A stretch of DNA of 64,000 bases from positions 255,489,346 to 255,553,345 of the forward strand of contig JALIGW010000002.1 in the NCBI GenBank assembly GCA_023053685.1, in the 5' to 3' direction. The position numbers and the translations under genes were made by a program. The stretch comes from Diadophis punctatus similis. Taxonomy: Eukaryota; Chordata; Lepidosauria; Squamata; Dipsadidae. This document shows, in pieces, positions 33,736 to 45,196 of this stretch (within the stretch, counting starts at the first letter, position 1; every line of letters begins with the position of its first letter). The notes under the pieces are model-generated. The model had not been told where the DNA came from, searched no databases, and saw nothing but the letters and a program-made list of their open reading frames with translations.

Positions 33736-35861
33736 CTATTTCCCTCGGGTGTCTAGACATTTATAGGGTTTTTCTCCTGTGTGGATCCTTTTATGGGAAG
33801 TAAGGGAACGGTTATCACTGAAACTCTTTCCACATTCCAGGCATTTATAAGGTTTCTCTCCTGTATGAGTTCTTTTATGGCAAGTCAGAGAGTTACTGGC
33901 AGTGAAGGTCTTTCCACAGTCTGTGCACTTGTAAGGTTTTTCCCCTGTATGGACCCTGTTATGGAAACTAAGGTGACTGCTTTGGCTGAAGCTCTTCCCA
34001 CACTCAAGACATTTATAGGGTTTCTCTCCTGTGTGGATCCTTTCATGAGAAGTAAGACAAGTCTTGCTAGTGAAGCTCTTTCCACACTCCAGGCATGTAT
34101 ACGGTTTCTCTCCTGTGTGGACCCGTTTATGGAGGATCAGGTAACTGCTACTTTTATAGCTGTTTCCACACTCCATGCATTTATAGGGTTTTTCTCCTGT
34201 GTGGACCAGTTTATGGGAAGCAAGCTCACCGCTTTGCCTGAAGCCCTTCCCACAATCTAGGCATTTATAGGGTTTTTCTCCTGTGTGGACCCGTTTATGG
34301 GAAGTAAGAGCACTCTTTCCACTGAAGCTTTTTCCACACTCCATGCATTCATAGGGTTTCTCTCCTGTATGGATCCGTTTATGGGAAGCAAGGGAACTGC
34401 TTGTCCTGAAAGGTTTTCCACACTCCGTGCATTTATAAGGTTTTTCACCTGAATGGATCCTTTTGTGAGAAGTAAGAGAAGTCTTGACAGTGAAGCTCTT
34501 TCCACACTCCAGGCATGTATACGGTTTCTCTCCCGTGTGGACCCGTTTATGGAGGATCAGGTAGCTGCTAGTTGTATAGCTGTTTCCACACTCCATGCAA
34601 TTATAGGGTTTTTCTCCTGTGCGGGCCAGTTTATGGGAAGCAAGGCCTCCGCTTCGGCTGAAGCCCTTCCCATAGTCTAGGCATTTATAGGGTTTTTCTC
34701 CTGTGTGGATCCGTTTATGGGAAGTAAGAGCACTCTTTACACTGAAGCTTTTTCCACACTCCATGCATTCATAGGGTTTTTCTCCTGTGTGGACCCGTTT
34801 ATGGGAAGCAAGGCCACAGCTTTGCCTGAAGCCCTTCCCACAGTCTAGACATTTATAGGGTTTTTCTCCTGTATGGATCAATTTATGACAATTAAGAGAA
34901 CTCTTTCCCTTGAAGCTCTTCCCACACTCCATGCATTTAAAAGGTTTTTCTTCTTTATGTACCTTTTTATGGGCCGTAAGGGAAGACTTCTTAGTGAACC
35001 TTTGTCCACAATCCACACATTTATAAGGTTTTTCCCCTGAATGGATCCTTTTGTGGCACATCAGGTAATTACTACTTGTGAAGCTCTTCCCACATTCTAT
35101 GCATTTAAAGGGTTTTTCTCCTGTGTGGATCCGTTTATGGGAATCAAGGCCTCCGCTTTTTCTGAAGCCCTTCCCACAGTCTAGGCATTTATACGGTTTT
35201 TCTCCTGTGTGGATCCGTTTATGACAATTAAGAGAACTCTTTCCCTTGAAGCTCTTTCCACACTCCATGCATTTATAGGGTTTTTCTCCTGTGTGGACCC
35301 GTTTATGGGCAGTAAGGGAATCCTTCCTACTTAACCTTTTTCCACAATCCACACATTTATAAGGTTTTGCCCCTATACGGATCTTTTGGTGGGATTTCAG
35401 ACACACTCTGTACCTGAAGCTCTTTCCATATTCTAGGCACTTAGAGAGTTTTTCTCTGGTGTGGATCTTTTTATGAGAAGTTAAATTACTACTCCAACCA
35501 ACACTTTTTCCACAGTCCACACGATTGTAGGGCTTCTCCCTTGCCTGCATCATTTTATGTGAAGTAAGATTATTACTGCTGGAGCTTTTTCCAATTTTGC
35601 AGTGGTTACTAACATTGGGGTTTGATTTGAATCTTTTTCTACTTTGACATTTCCCCGTATTTTCTTTGGAATCACGTTGGGTCAGGAAGCGATCCATTTC
35701 CACACATTCAAGAATAGATTTTTCTTTCCAATTGTGCTTCTTTTCAGGTTTCCTCCTTCCGCACTTATTTGTAGATGTCTCCTCAGGAATTTCAGTTTCA
35801 ATTATTTGCAATGGCACTAAATTCTGCTCTTGGTCATTTTCATTCTTCTGCGTATCAAATG
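33736..35861 (-). CDS. Gene 2, last exon: 18 canonical C2H2 fingers
   Basis: Finger exon starting at 35861 after a cttcccccgcaag acceptor, phase 1 from the KRAB exon. The N-terminal linker ([14 protein letters not shown] onward) is followed by two degenerate fingers (first cysteine replaced by R in YNRVDCGKS; second cysteine by Y and last histidine by R in the next), then 18 canonical fingers and one internal degenerate finger (CLDYGKGF with terminal R for H). A block of four to five fingers is tandemly duplicated with a 420-bp period (about 34040-34390 and 34460-34810). The frame stops at a TAG right after a truncated finger (CLDTRGK); the next codons still spell a decayed finger. As a KRAB-ZNF it would act in the nucleus as a DNA-binding repressor. 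Confidence 0.92.
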
Positions 35862-36404
35862 CTTGCGGGGGAAGAAAAATAAATTAGAATTAGAATAATC
35901 TACAATTTCGACTTTGGTGTCCCTATGCATAGATTTATCTACTATTGAGCATCTGCTGAGAAAGGGACGAGGGAAATGACAGCATATTAGTTATCAACTT
36001 AAAAGACTAGCATGGTTGCTCATCTAACCCTCATCCTTGTCAGTTAAAAATTTAAAGCAAAAACAAATCTTGACATCAGGACGTGGCACACAAATTGTCT
36101 CAACTATGACCCACCCAATTTGCATTTAATAAGACAACATATGTCATTGCAACATAAAGCAAGACAAAATTTGTTCCTGAGTAGGACAACTGCAAGAGGC
36201 AAGAACATCCTCTCCCGGATCATCTTCCCAATCACTCTGCAGTAATGACCCAGGGCCCAAGGATGACCACAAGACTGAATGTCAACCCTTGCTGGTCACC
36301 ACACTGATCTCTTTCTTCTAAATAAAACTGTGCTACTTAGAAGACCTTGAAGGGGGACTGGAATTAATGTAAGGGAAAAAAAAGAAGAGATGAAATCATT
36401 TTTA

Positions 36405-36617
<213 letters not shown>

Positions 36618-36694
36618 CTAAAGAAGGAAGAATCCCTGTGAGGAAACTCAATAGAATTTGCAAGATCTCCTTCAATCTGCAAATCCTGCAAAGA

Positions 36695-36872
36695 GCAGAA
36701 ATGTCTATGGAGATTCTCAGTCATCCAGGTCATGGTTGTCCCAAAGGTGCTTTTTTCAAAAGGCAAGTGGACTTTCTGGTTTTTCTTTGAAGACGTTTCG
36801 CTTCCCATCCAAGAAGTTTCTTCAACAACCAGAAAGTCCAGTTGCCTCTTGAAAAAAGCACCTTTGGGACTA
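36695..36872. repeat. Inverted-arm repeat A, deletion derivative
   Basis: Two arms joined near gtttcttcaacaaccag. The same derivative sits at 57525-57690 in the same place upstream of gene 3's KRAB exon, so it predates the duplication. Confidence 0.8.
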
Positions 36873-36896
36873 AATGCCAAAGTAAAAATTCTTGAT

Positions 36897-37245
36897 TGGA
36901 CATTTCCCTAGGTGGACTCAACTCATTATATGATAAAAAGGACAGAATACACAGCCTAGTGCTGACCTTCAATTAGTGCATGTTTTATCACCTTGACTGA
37001 CTCTGCTGACCTAATTAAAATATTTATTTCGGTACAAAAACAATAAAATCTCATTTGTTTACATGTCTGATATGAAATGCGACTTCCTTCGTTGGAAGCC
37101 AGAAGAAGAAGGGAAGAATGGAGTTTGGAATGCACACATGCGTACAAGAACATATCAATCACGTGCTCAGGAATAAACCATTATATTAGATAGGGATGCA
37201 GCTCCCTGCATATACATTCAACTAACAATAAATCACACCGTGACA
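36897..37245 (-). mobile_element. LTR, minus strand, 349 bp
   Basis: Read on the minus strand it starts TGTCACGGTGTGA and ends GTCCA, with AATAAA-type text, and is a diverged relative of the solo LTRs at 2318 and 26040. The flanks (ttgat, agaag) do not match, so it is not a clean solo LTR. It is absent from the corresponding place near gene 3 (about 57711). Confidence 0.7.
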
Positions 37246-38465
37246 AGAAGCCATGGATGGAGTTGTGTAGGATGGATAACAGGAGGGAAACAAGAATCTT
37301 TAATAACTTTAAAAAGAATAGGCAGCTATAGTACTAGTTGTGGTCAAGAAAATTGTAACCAAGTAAACCTTACAGATATAAACGGTACTCAGTTTATTCA
37401 GAAAAAGGATTGGGAAAAGAAGGATTGGAGACTTGGAATTGGAAGAAATGCAGGAGGAAGAGACCCAATATCTGAGATCCAGGTATGGATAATAAAGAAA
37501 CCTTTAGAACCTGATGCTCCTAAATCAGTATTTCACTCCTTCTATGAGAAGGTAATAGAAGATGAGATAATGGCTGAAATAGCAGATGCCGACAAAAATG
37601 TGTCTGTAGAATTGGCTGAGAGTATAGCTGGAACTCTAAATGTAACAAATTCTTTTGTATGTGGTGGAACTAAAGTAGGAGGCAGGTGGCCGTGGGAAGC
37701 AAATGAAGTGGATTTGAGTAAATCCAGCTGGAATTGGGATTTTAACTTTACCCAGACCAGAATAGGAGCTTGGATATTGGAGAATGAGATAATTAGAAGA
37801 ACTTCTTTTAAAAGAAATGATTTAGGAGAATAAATTGGAGAAATGGTGTGTGAAGGAGTTCTCTCATGTAATCAAAGCAAACAAGAATGCTGGAATGGAG
37901 ACAGGAGGAATTTAACGGGATGGTACATTAATCCTCCAAAGACCTGGAAGAAAATGCAGGAAATAAAAGACATCTATAACAAAAGTTTAGAATGGGTATC
38001 ACCGGATGGGCTTTGTTGGATTTGTGGCAAGACTGCTTATTTATTTATTTATTTTGTTATTCTTATATGCCGCCCAACTCCCGAAGGACTCAGGACTTAT
38101 GCACATTTACCCAGAAATTGGAGTGGCACATGTGTGTTAGGAACTATTCGACCTAGTTTCTTTCTCAATCCTAAACAGAAAGGAGAAATTTTGGGTGTGC
38201 TTTTCTATGATGATGTAGGAGCAGATGATACGGGAGAAGTAATTAGACAAATCACAGATAGGATGAGAAAAATAGCTCATGTTCCAGTACAGAAATGGAC
38301 ATGACTTATAGATAATGAAGGATTTTTGGGAGAAATTTTTAATAATTGGAAGCAAGCCTTATTTATGGTAGGTATGGTTATATTGGGATTAATTTGTTTA
38401 CCATGTCTTATACCCCTTATAAAGAATGTGGTCCAAAGTACTATTGAAGGTATGATAAGGTATGA
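37246..38465 (+). pseudogene. Endogenous retrovirus env remnant
   Basis: Plus-strand open text in one frame resembles the envelope glycoprotein of an endogenous retrovirus. It has several N-glycosylation sequons, cysteine- and tryptophan-rich surface-unit segments, and near the end a hydrophobic membrane-spanning stretch (about 38350-38420) followed by a short basic tail. It is broken: in-frame stops at 37831-37833 and 38302-38304, a 60-bp L2-tail insertion at 38041-38100, no visible signal peptide, and no recognisable fusion peptide or CX6CC/immunosuppressive segment, which suggests an internal deletion. A SINE follows at 38470. No gag or pol accompanies it. Old and non-functional as it stands. 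Confidence 0.75.
38041..38100 (-). mobile_element. 60-bp L2 tail inserted in the env remnant
   Basis: Text ttatttatttattttgttat then atgccgcccaactcccgaag is the reverse of the L2 3' end. A cttat duplication flanks it. The length is a multiple of three, so it adds 20 codons without shifting the frame. Confidence 0.8.
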
Positions 38466-38469
38466 TAAT

Positions 38470-38720
38470 GAGCCGAGGTGGCGCAGCAGTTAGAGTGCAG
38501 TACTGCAGGCCACTTTAGCTGACTGTGATCCGCAGGTCAGCGGTTCAAATCTCACCGGCTCAAGGTTGACCCAGCCTTCCATCCTTCCGAGGTAGGTAAA
38601 ATGAGGACCCAGATTGTTGGGGGCAATGTAAATATACATTGCTTACTGGTGTAAACTGCTTAGAGTGCTTGCACTGTGAGGCGGTACATAAATCTCACTA
38701 ATAAATAATAAATAAATAAA
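38470..38720 (+). mobile_element. tRNA-derived SINE, variant tail
   Basis: Head gagccgaggtggcgcag. The 3' part differs from the main form (gcttgcactgtgaggcggta) and ends in aataaataaataaa, matching the minus copy at 41495. Confidence 0.88.
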
Positions 38721-38959
38721 CTGTAACACAGAATAAAGAAAAAAATATGATGATGATATTAAATGATATAAATGAACGTACTGCCATTATAAAATTTGAC
38801 AATGTTGAAAAAATTAGACAAAGCTTAAAGGCATTTGGGAAATCATGTTTTATTTTATGAAAAAGTGTATAAAACTAGAAGGGGTGGATTTGTAAGAAAT
38901 AAGAATTCAAAAATAAAAAATATGATGGGGTTGGACTAGATGACCTACGGAGGTCCTTT

Positions 38960-39290
38960 GTAATTACCGTATTTTTCAGAGTATAAGACGCACCTTTTTA
39001 CCCCCCAAAAGAGGGTGAAAACTTGGGTGCGTCTTATACACCGAATGTAGCCCCAACGACCCAGCCACCCCCACCCTTTGGCCTCTGCTTTCCAGCAATT
39101 TACCTCCTTGCAGCAAGCAGGGAAGAGCCTGTTAAGCCAAGTAAGTCATTATCAGCTTCCCGACCCCCAGCTGATTTGCCACGTGCAAAACTGAAACTAA
39201 AACTAGCTGCAAAGAGGCAAATAGCTGGGAGAGACACAGTAGATTTTTATTTTCTGCTGAACTGGATGCAAGGGGGTAAGTGAATAACTA
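38960..39290. mobile_element. Fragment of the TIR element seen at 21093
   Basis: Left end gagtataagacgcacc and internal gggtgcgtcttatacacc match 21093-21180. No right end is seen. Confidence 0.55.
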
Positions 39291-39444
39291 TAGATGTCTG
39301 TAGAATGTTCAAATTATTAGACTTATTTTTTAAAGACTGCTTTATTATTGTTCTAGACAACTTAACAAAATGAAGAAGCTTTTTAAAATAAATGCTTGAT
39401 CTGAAGAGGCCCAGTGCTACTGTCTTCTTCTAAATAATAGAGAA

Positions 39445-39679
39445 TAGCAATAGCAATAGCACTTATATACTGCTTCATAGTGCTTTACAGCCCTCTCTAA
39501 GCGGTTTACAGAGTTCAGCATATTGCCCCCAACAATCTGGGTCCTCATTTTACCGACCTCGGTAGGATGGAAGGCTGAGTCAACCTTGAGCCGGTGAGAT
39601 TTGAACCGCTGACCTGCGGATCATAGTCAGCTAAAGTGGCTTGCAGTACCACACTCTAACCACTGCGCCACCTCGGCTC
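39445..39679 (-). mobile_element. tRNA-derived SINE
   Basis: Reverse copy from tagcaatagcacttata to gcgccacctcggctc. Confidence 0.92.
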
Positions 39680-39880
39680 TTGTTTTGATCCAGACAATAC
39701 CCTGTTCAGTAAGCACTTATGTATGTAATGTGAAAATATATAAATAAACTGTTAAAAAAGAATATAAATCTAGACTTTAGCTCTTCTTAGGATGGTGTGA
39801 GTACAACCCTCCCAGTGCAAATCAAACAAGTGGATCAAGTAGATTCACAATTTTTAAGAGGTCAAGTTTGGGACTTTCAA

Positions 39881-40101
39881 GAGCCGAGGTGGTGCAGTGG
39901 TTAAAGTGCAGTACTGCAGTTCAGCAGTTCAAATCTCACCGGCTCAAGGTTGACTCAGCCTTCCATCCTTCTGAGGTCGGTAAAATGAGGACCCAGATTG
40001 TTGGGGGCAATATGCTGAACTCTGTAAACCGCTTAGAGAGGGCTGTAAAGCACTATGAAGCGGTATATAAGTCTAAGTGCTATTGCTAAGTGCTATTGCT
40101 A
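39881..40101 (+). mobile_element. tRNA-derived SINE
   Basis: Copy from gagccgaggtggtgcagtgg to a doubled aagtgctattgct tail. Confidence 0.92.
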
Positions 40102-40229
40102 TTTCTCTTTATGGACATTAACAAGGCTGAGAATTCTTCAAGAAAAAAAGATATGATAGCTATTTCAGTGAGGGAAAATTTAATCGGGGAAGATTTGCTT
40201 CAGACCAATTTCAATGCCTAACAGAACAA

Positions 40230-40457
40230 CTTCCGTAAAGCCGTTAAAACATGGCTCTTCCGGCAGGCGGGGTGAATAAAAAGATCAGATTCCCCCATGA
40301 ATGGTGTCTGTTTTTTAACAATGTCTGAATAATGCTTTTAATTTTTAAATTGTTTCTTATTGTTTTTATTATACGTTCTTACCTATGTTGTACGCCGCCC
40401 TGAGTCCTGCGGGATTGGGCGGCCTATAAGAGCGCTTATAAATAAATAAATAAATAA
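40230..40457 (+). mobile_element. L2 LINE 3' tail
   Basis: Begins cttccgtaaagccgttaaaa (the last codons, ending KTWLFRQAG) and runs through the L2 tail gtacgccgccctgagtcc to (AAAT)n. Confidence 0.85.
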
Positions 40458-41185
40458 ACTTTGGGACATTTTTTTATGGATATAAATAAAGCTGAGAATT
40501 TCATTAGGAAAGGAGACTTGATGGACTCTCCAGAGAAGAAAAAGACAATTCTATGAAGATAAGTTGAAGGAATGACTTAAATATGGTTTAATTAATTAGG
40601 ATGGATATTTTTTTTAAATTGATATATGTACTGTTAAAAAGCTTTACATTAGTTTTGTATTTTTAAAATGAGTGTTTTAGAACCAGGTTTGCCGGTTCTT
40701 TAAGTAATGCTGAACAACATTCTAAAGTTGGTAAAATATTATAGACTAGATTTGAAAATATGAGAATGACTGATATATTATTCCCCACAGCAAGGAGAAG
40801 CTGAGATGGTTAAAATGATTTTTTTAATCCAAATCATATTTATTCAGATCACATTTAGTTTTGTCTCTAGCTTGAATTTGCTTCCGGATTTTCTGTTTGC
40901 AATGAGAAAAAAAAATGAAACTTTGATTCTGTTTTTGTAAACTAGACAAGCTTATTGTTATAGAAATAATTTGTACATTATGTTGTGTAAAAGCAAAATG
41001 TTGTGGTTGTAATGTTGTTACCTTCGACTGTACCAAAGAGAGTCGGAAGTAGATGCCTTTTTCTTTTTTTCTCTCCCATTACACTATACCCCCTCTTTTC
41101 CCTTCCCTTACTTTTCCATGGTTTTTTTTTCTTTGTATTTTATACTACGATAAACTAATAAAACAGTTAAATTGAAAAAAAACGC
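40458..41185 (+). mobile_element. Probable L1 3' region
   Basis: AT-rich text ending tttgtattttatactacgat, aaactaataaaacag and an A-run, which matches the reverse of L1 3' ends elsewhere in the window (57905). No clear ORF2 frame survives. Confidence 0.5.
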
Positions 41186-41494
41186 CACTGATGAACATTC
41201 GTGAAAATACTAGGGATTCACTACCAGGCATCAAGATATAGAGAAGCAATTCCTGCTTCTTCTGTTTTTATCCCTTTCCCCAACAATTAGAAAACAAGAT
41301 TACACTTAAAATAAAGGAGATTTAGCCTAACTATTCATCTCCTTTCTGCTTTACTTGGGAAAGGCAACATGTACTGCCATGTGGCATTTTTTGAAACCAG
41401 AATTATAGAACCACTAAGGAATTCCATAGATCTCCAAATCTTTGTTGAGCGGTCGGCCTAGTTCGACTGATTGTAAATTTAAATTTCTAATTTC

Positions 41495-41747
41495 CTTTAT
41501 TTATTTATTTATTTGTGACATTTATATACTGCCTCACAGTGCAAGCACTCTCTAAGCGGTTTACACCAGTAAGCAATGTATATATTTACATTGCCCCCAA
41601 CAATCTGGGTCCTCATTTTACCTACCTCGGAAGGATGGAAGGCTGAGTCAACCTTGAGCCGGTGAAATTTGAACCACTGACCTGCAGATCAGTGTCAGGT
41701 AATGTGGCCTGCAGTACCTGCCTCTAACCGCTGCACCACCTCAGCTC
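41495..41747 (-). mobile_element. tRNA-derived SINE, variant tail
   Basis: (TTTA)n then tatatactgcctcacagtgc, and the reverse head ending ccacctcagctc. Same subfamily as 38470-38720. Confidence 0.88.
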
Positions 41748-41788
41748 ATTTTTCCTTGTAGTGCTTTGCTCAGGAATAGCAGTATCAT

Positions 41789-42028
41789 GAGCTGAGATAG
41801 CGCAGTGGTTAAAAGCAGCATTGCGACCTTCAGCTGATTGCTAGTTTAGCAGTTCAGCTGTTCAAATCTCACCAGGCTCAAGGTTGACTCAGCCTTCCAT
41901 CCTTCCGAGGTGGGTAAAATGAGAACCCAGATTGTTGGGGGCAATATGCTGAACTCTGTAAACCACTTAGAGAGGGCTGTAAAGCACTATGAAGCGGTAT
42001 ATAAGTAAAGTGCTATTGCTATTGCTAT
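41789..42028 (+). mobile_element. tRNA-derived SINE
   Basis: Copy from gagctgagatagcgcagtgg to gctattgctattgctat, within gene 2's intron 3' of the linker exon. Confidence 0.92.
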
Positions 42029-42088
42029 ATGTCTCCTAGAGGTCTCCTACTGCTCCTCCATATAAGCTGCTAATCTCTTCCTTCTTAC

Positions 42089-42171
42089 CTGAGTCAGGAA
42101 TCCGGAAGTACTTTCAGCTCCACCAATAGAAGGAGATGATTCAGTGAACAACGGTGACTCCATGTTCTCCA
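42089..42171 (-). CDS. Gene 2, linker exon
   Basis: 83 bp, phase 1 start and phase 0 end, with a ttcccag acceptor and GTAAG donor (42084-42088). Encodes ENMESPLFTESSPSIGG then AESTSGFLTQ, the counterpart of 25407-25480. It holds an in-frame ATG that could serve as a start (775 residues) if the upstream exon is skipped. Confidence 0.8.
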
Positions 42172-42636
42172 CTGGGAAGGAGACAGGATGGAAACAGGAA
42201 AGGGTTCAACTTCCATCTTTTCTAGCTTGAAGGCACAACGTAAGATTTCTTCCGGTCCTGCCCAGGAAACCTTTGTTTGCCTCTTCTACACTCTGCCTTT
42301 CATAGGCTCCATCATGGGAGCCAAGAATAAAAGGAGAAGACCAAACCCACCACATGCTGAAGAACAAACCTCAGATTGTTCTCCTAACCTTCTGGAACAA
42401 CACATGGAAGTTTATACTCTTGACAATCAAAGCATTTGCTCAATCACTGGAAATTCTCCCCCCACTCTCTGCAGTTTGAAACAAGAGAAATTAGTGATAT
42501 TCTAGCAACCCAAGAAACATGCCTGCCACCAATGCCTGTGGCGTTGGAAATGGCCCAGCAATGATCTGTGTAGGAATTTAGTCAAAACTACCTCTTAAAG
42601 AAGGCCAAAAACAATGAGAAATCTCTCATGTTGGCA

Positions 42637-43800
42637 GGGGGTCAGAGGTCGACCCCTAGGCCCCTCATTTGTGGGGTACCTCAGGGTTCGGTGCTCTCCC
42701 CCCTCCTATTTAACATTCATATGAAACCGCTGGGTGAGATCATCTGACGACATGGGGTGAGGTGCCAGCAGTATGCGGATGACACGCAGTTATACATCTC
42801 CACCCCTCGTCAATTCAGTGAAGCGGTGGAAGTGATGGGCCAGTGCCTGAACGATGTAAGGGTCTGGATGGGAGTCAACAGGCTCAAATTAAACCCAGAC
42901 AAGACCGAGTGGATGTGGATGTTGCCTCCTAAGGACTATATCGATCGTCCTATCCTGGTTTTGGGGGGCGAAAATTTAACCCCCTCAGAACAGGTTTGCA
43001 ATTTGGGTGTCCTCCTAGACTCACAGCTGAAATTAGACCACCATCTGACAGCTGTAGCTAGGGGGACCTTTGCACAGGTTCGCCTAGTGCACCAATTGTG
43101 ACCCTATCTGGATCAAGAGGCTCTTCTCACGGTCACTCATGCCCTCATCATCTTACGGCTTGATTATTGCAACGCCCTCTACATGGGGCTACCCTTGAAA
43201 AGTGTTCGGAGAATACAACTGGTCCAGAATGCAGCTGCGCACGCTGTTGTGGGCGCCCCTAGGTATACCCACATGACTACCATCTTACGCGAGCTGCACT
43301 GGTTACCAATCGGTCTCCGGGCACAATTCAAGGTGTTGGTCATCACCTTTAAAGCCCTACATGGCTCAGGACCAGTTTATCTACGTGACCACCTTCTACA
43401 GCATTCCTCACAACAACCAGTGAGATCACACAGAGAGGGCTTTCTCCGGATCCCGTCAGCCAGACAATGTCGGCTGGCGGGTATCCGGGAGAGGTCCTTC
43501 TCTGTTGCGGCTCCGACCCTATGGAACGAACTACCTACCGAGATCCACAATACCCCCACTTTGCTGGCCTTCCGGAAGGCCCTTAAGACCTGGCTCTTTC
43601 GGCAGGTCTGGGGCTAATGAGATCACCCCATGGATGTATGTGTTACGATGTACTTTTGTTTGAAAGGTTTGCTTGAATTGTTGTGTTAATTGTCTTTTTA
43701 TTCTGTTATTGTATTTTTTATAGTTGTAAGCCGCCCACAGTTCCTTTGGGAGTTGGGCGGCATATACATTTTATTAAAATAAAATAAATAAATAAAATAA
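42637..43800 (+). mobile_element. L2 LINE, second subfamily, two stops
   Basis: Plus-strand RT text: GVPQGSVLSPLLFNIH, QYADDTQLYISTP (catalytic YADD), KLNPDKTEWMWMLPPKDY, then YCNALYMGLPLKSVRR and LRELHWLPIGLRAQF to the stop at 43617. In-frame stops near 42747 and 43098 break it. The tail is tgtaagccgcccacagttcc with (AAAT)n. Diverged from the 11887 copy. Confidence 0.88.
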
Positions 43801-44064
43801 ATGATGGAGGAGGAGCCAGAATGCAACTCAAGGTGGCCCCTACAAGAGTCGGTCTTCTGCCAAAGGCAAACCATAGGCTTGCTCTGAAGGGAGGGAATTC
43901 CTTTATGCGCCTTAAGTCTTCCAGCTTGAAGAGGGAGTTCTATCTTTCTTATAGGGTCACCTTCTACTAAACCCAACGACTAAGATAGGAGAAGACACAG
44001 AGAATTAAGGATAACTAGAATCTTTCTAGAAAGTCTCCAATCCAGTGGAACAGTCTTCCCTTAC
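43801..44064. other. Intron of gene 2, nothing recognised
   Basis: Short unique-looking stretch between the L2 tail and the next exon. The last part aligns with the intron next to 26827 in gene 1. Confidence 0.4.
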
Positions 44065-44181
44065 CTAGTGAGGTATCCTGATCTTGACTTTTATCCTTGG
44101 GGATCCCTCTGAAAGACAGATCATGAGAAAGATTTGTGAGATCCACCCAACTACTCCCCATTCCTGGAAGGACCTCAGAAC
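44065..44181 (-). CDS. Gene 2, upstream exon, probable start exon
   Basis: 117 bp, counterpart of the 130-bp gene 1 exon but 13 bp shorter, so the reading frame at its 5' side is shifted. In the frame that fits the next exon (start phase 1, end phase 1) it is open throughout and contains ATG at 44159-44161, giving MGSSWVDLTNLSHDLSF and then GIPKDKSQDQDTSL. Starting there, the gene 2 coding length is 810 codons plus stop, an exact multiple of three. The donor GTAAG lies at 44060-44064. Whether this or the next exon supplies the start is not settled. Confidence 0.65.
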   Translation of the reverse strand, partial: VLRSFQEWGVVGWISQIFLMICLSEGSPRIKVKIRIPH

Positions 44182-44467
44182 CTAAAAATTAAGCAAAGAA
44201 GAGCAGTTAAGAGGACAGGAGAAAAGAGGGTGTGGATTTTATTTTCTGCCCACAAAACCGTTGTGTCCATCAGTTGCGATGGATGAGACCCAATGGGAGA
44301 ATCGCTCCAAATGAGAGACTCTTTGGAAGGACACAAGAACAATTTTGGTAATGTGGTGCTCTTAATATCTACTCCCAATATTAATCTCCCAAACCCCATC
44401 AGGGAGAAATGGAAGAATTCAAGCATGTGAAGATCCCTTCGTGTTCTCCAAAAGAGGCTTCTCTGAC

Positions 44468-44556
44468 CTGGAGCTTTTCCTGATTCTTCTCTTGTCTTCC
44501 AGGCTCAGAAGGGATCTTCCAGCCACTGGCACTGCCGGGCAACTGGTCTCCGCTGG
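44468..44556 (-). pseudogene. SCAN exon relic of gene 2
   Basis: Only the last 30 or so codons of the SCAN exon are recognisable (PAETSCPAVPVAGRSLLSLE, compare [18 protein letters not shown] in gene 1). The part with the dimerisation helices is missing. It still ends at a GT dinucleotide (GTCAGA), but its phase does not match the following exon. SCAN function is lost in gene 2. Confidence 0.7.
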
Positions 44557-44679
44557 CTCTCCTGGCTCTCCAAAGATCCTCCCAGGCTCGGAATCTGAAT
44601 CTAAATGGAGATCGAGCAGGGGATGATTCCTTTAGGCTTTCTTCTGTCTCACCTGCCCCATTCTTGGATCTCCCCCAAT

Positions 44680-44965
44680 GCACAACCAAGAGCAGTTATG
44701 GGGCGGGTTTCCCGCTCCCTCCAATTCGCAGAATCTCCTTCCCTCCCCTGGGGAGGATCTGAGTCGCGGGATCCCCTCTTGCCCTCCCCCAACAGATTCC
44801 CAGGGAGCAACTCTCAGCCTGAACTGCCCGACGACAAAGACGGAGTGGAGCATGCGCAGTGGCCTCGTCAGTCGGCAGCCAAGAGATCGCCCCCTGCTGG
44901 CACCTGAGGTGAAATGGCGGCCGTGGAGGCAGCTTTGGAGGCTATGCAGGGGAGCCTCTGCCCGG
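44680..44965 (-). promoter_or_regulatory. Promoter of gene 2 (inferred)
   Basis: Aligned with 3700-3970: tctgagtcgcgggatcccct, attcccagggagcaactc, gtggagcatgcgcag (NRF1-type half site 44850-44858), then tcgccccctgctggca (CTCF-like, 44887-44902). GC-rich and CpG-containing. Confidence 0.6.
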
Positions 44966-45069
44966 AGTTGCATCTGCCCTGGAGAGCGACTGAGTTCTGC
45001 AAGCGGCATCCGGGAGAATCAAGGCGGAGATCAAATGCCGGTTCCGTCCTTTTGGGAGCTCATAGAAGG

Positions 45070-45153
45070 ATTTCTACTCCTTGCAGGCAGATGCTCATTT
45101 GCGTCGTTTTAGAGAGTCCTTGAGGCCACTTGGAGGTTTATCTGGGTCCTCTG

Positions 45154-45196
<43 letters not shown>

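Noticed and set aside
37240..38304. A functional captured envelope gene (syncytin-like)
   Set aside because: Two in-frame stops, an L2 insertion, no signal peptide and a missing membrane-fusion segment make function unlikely in this copy.
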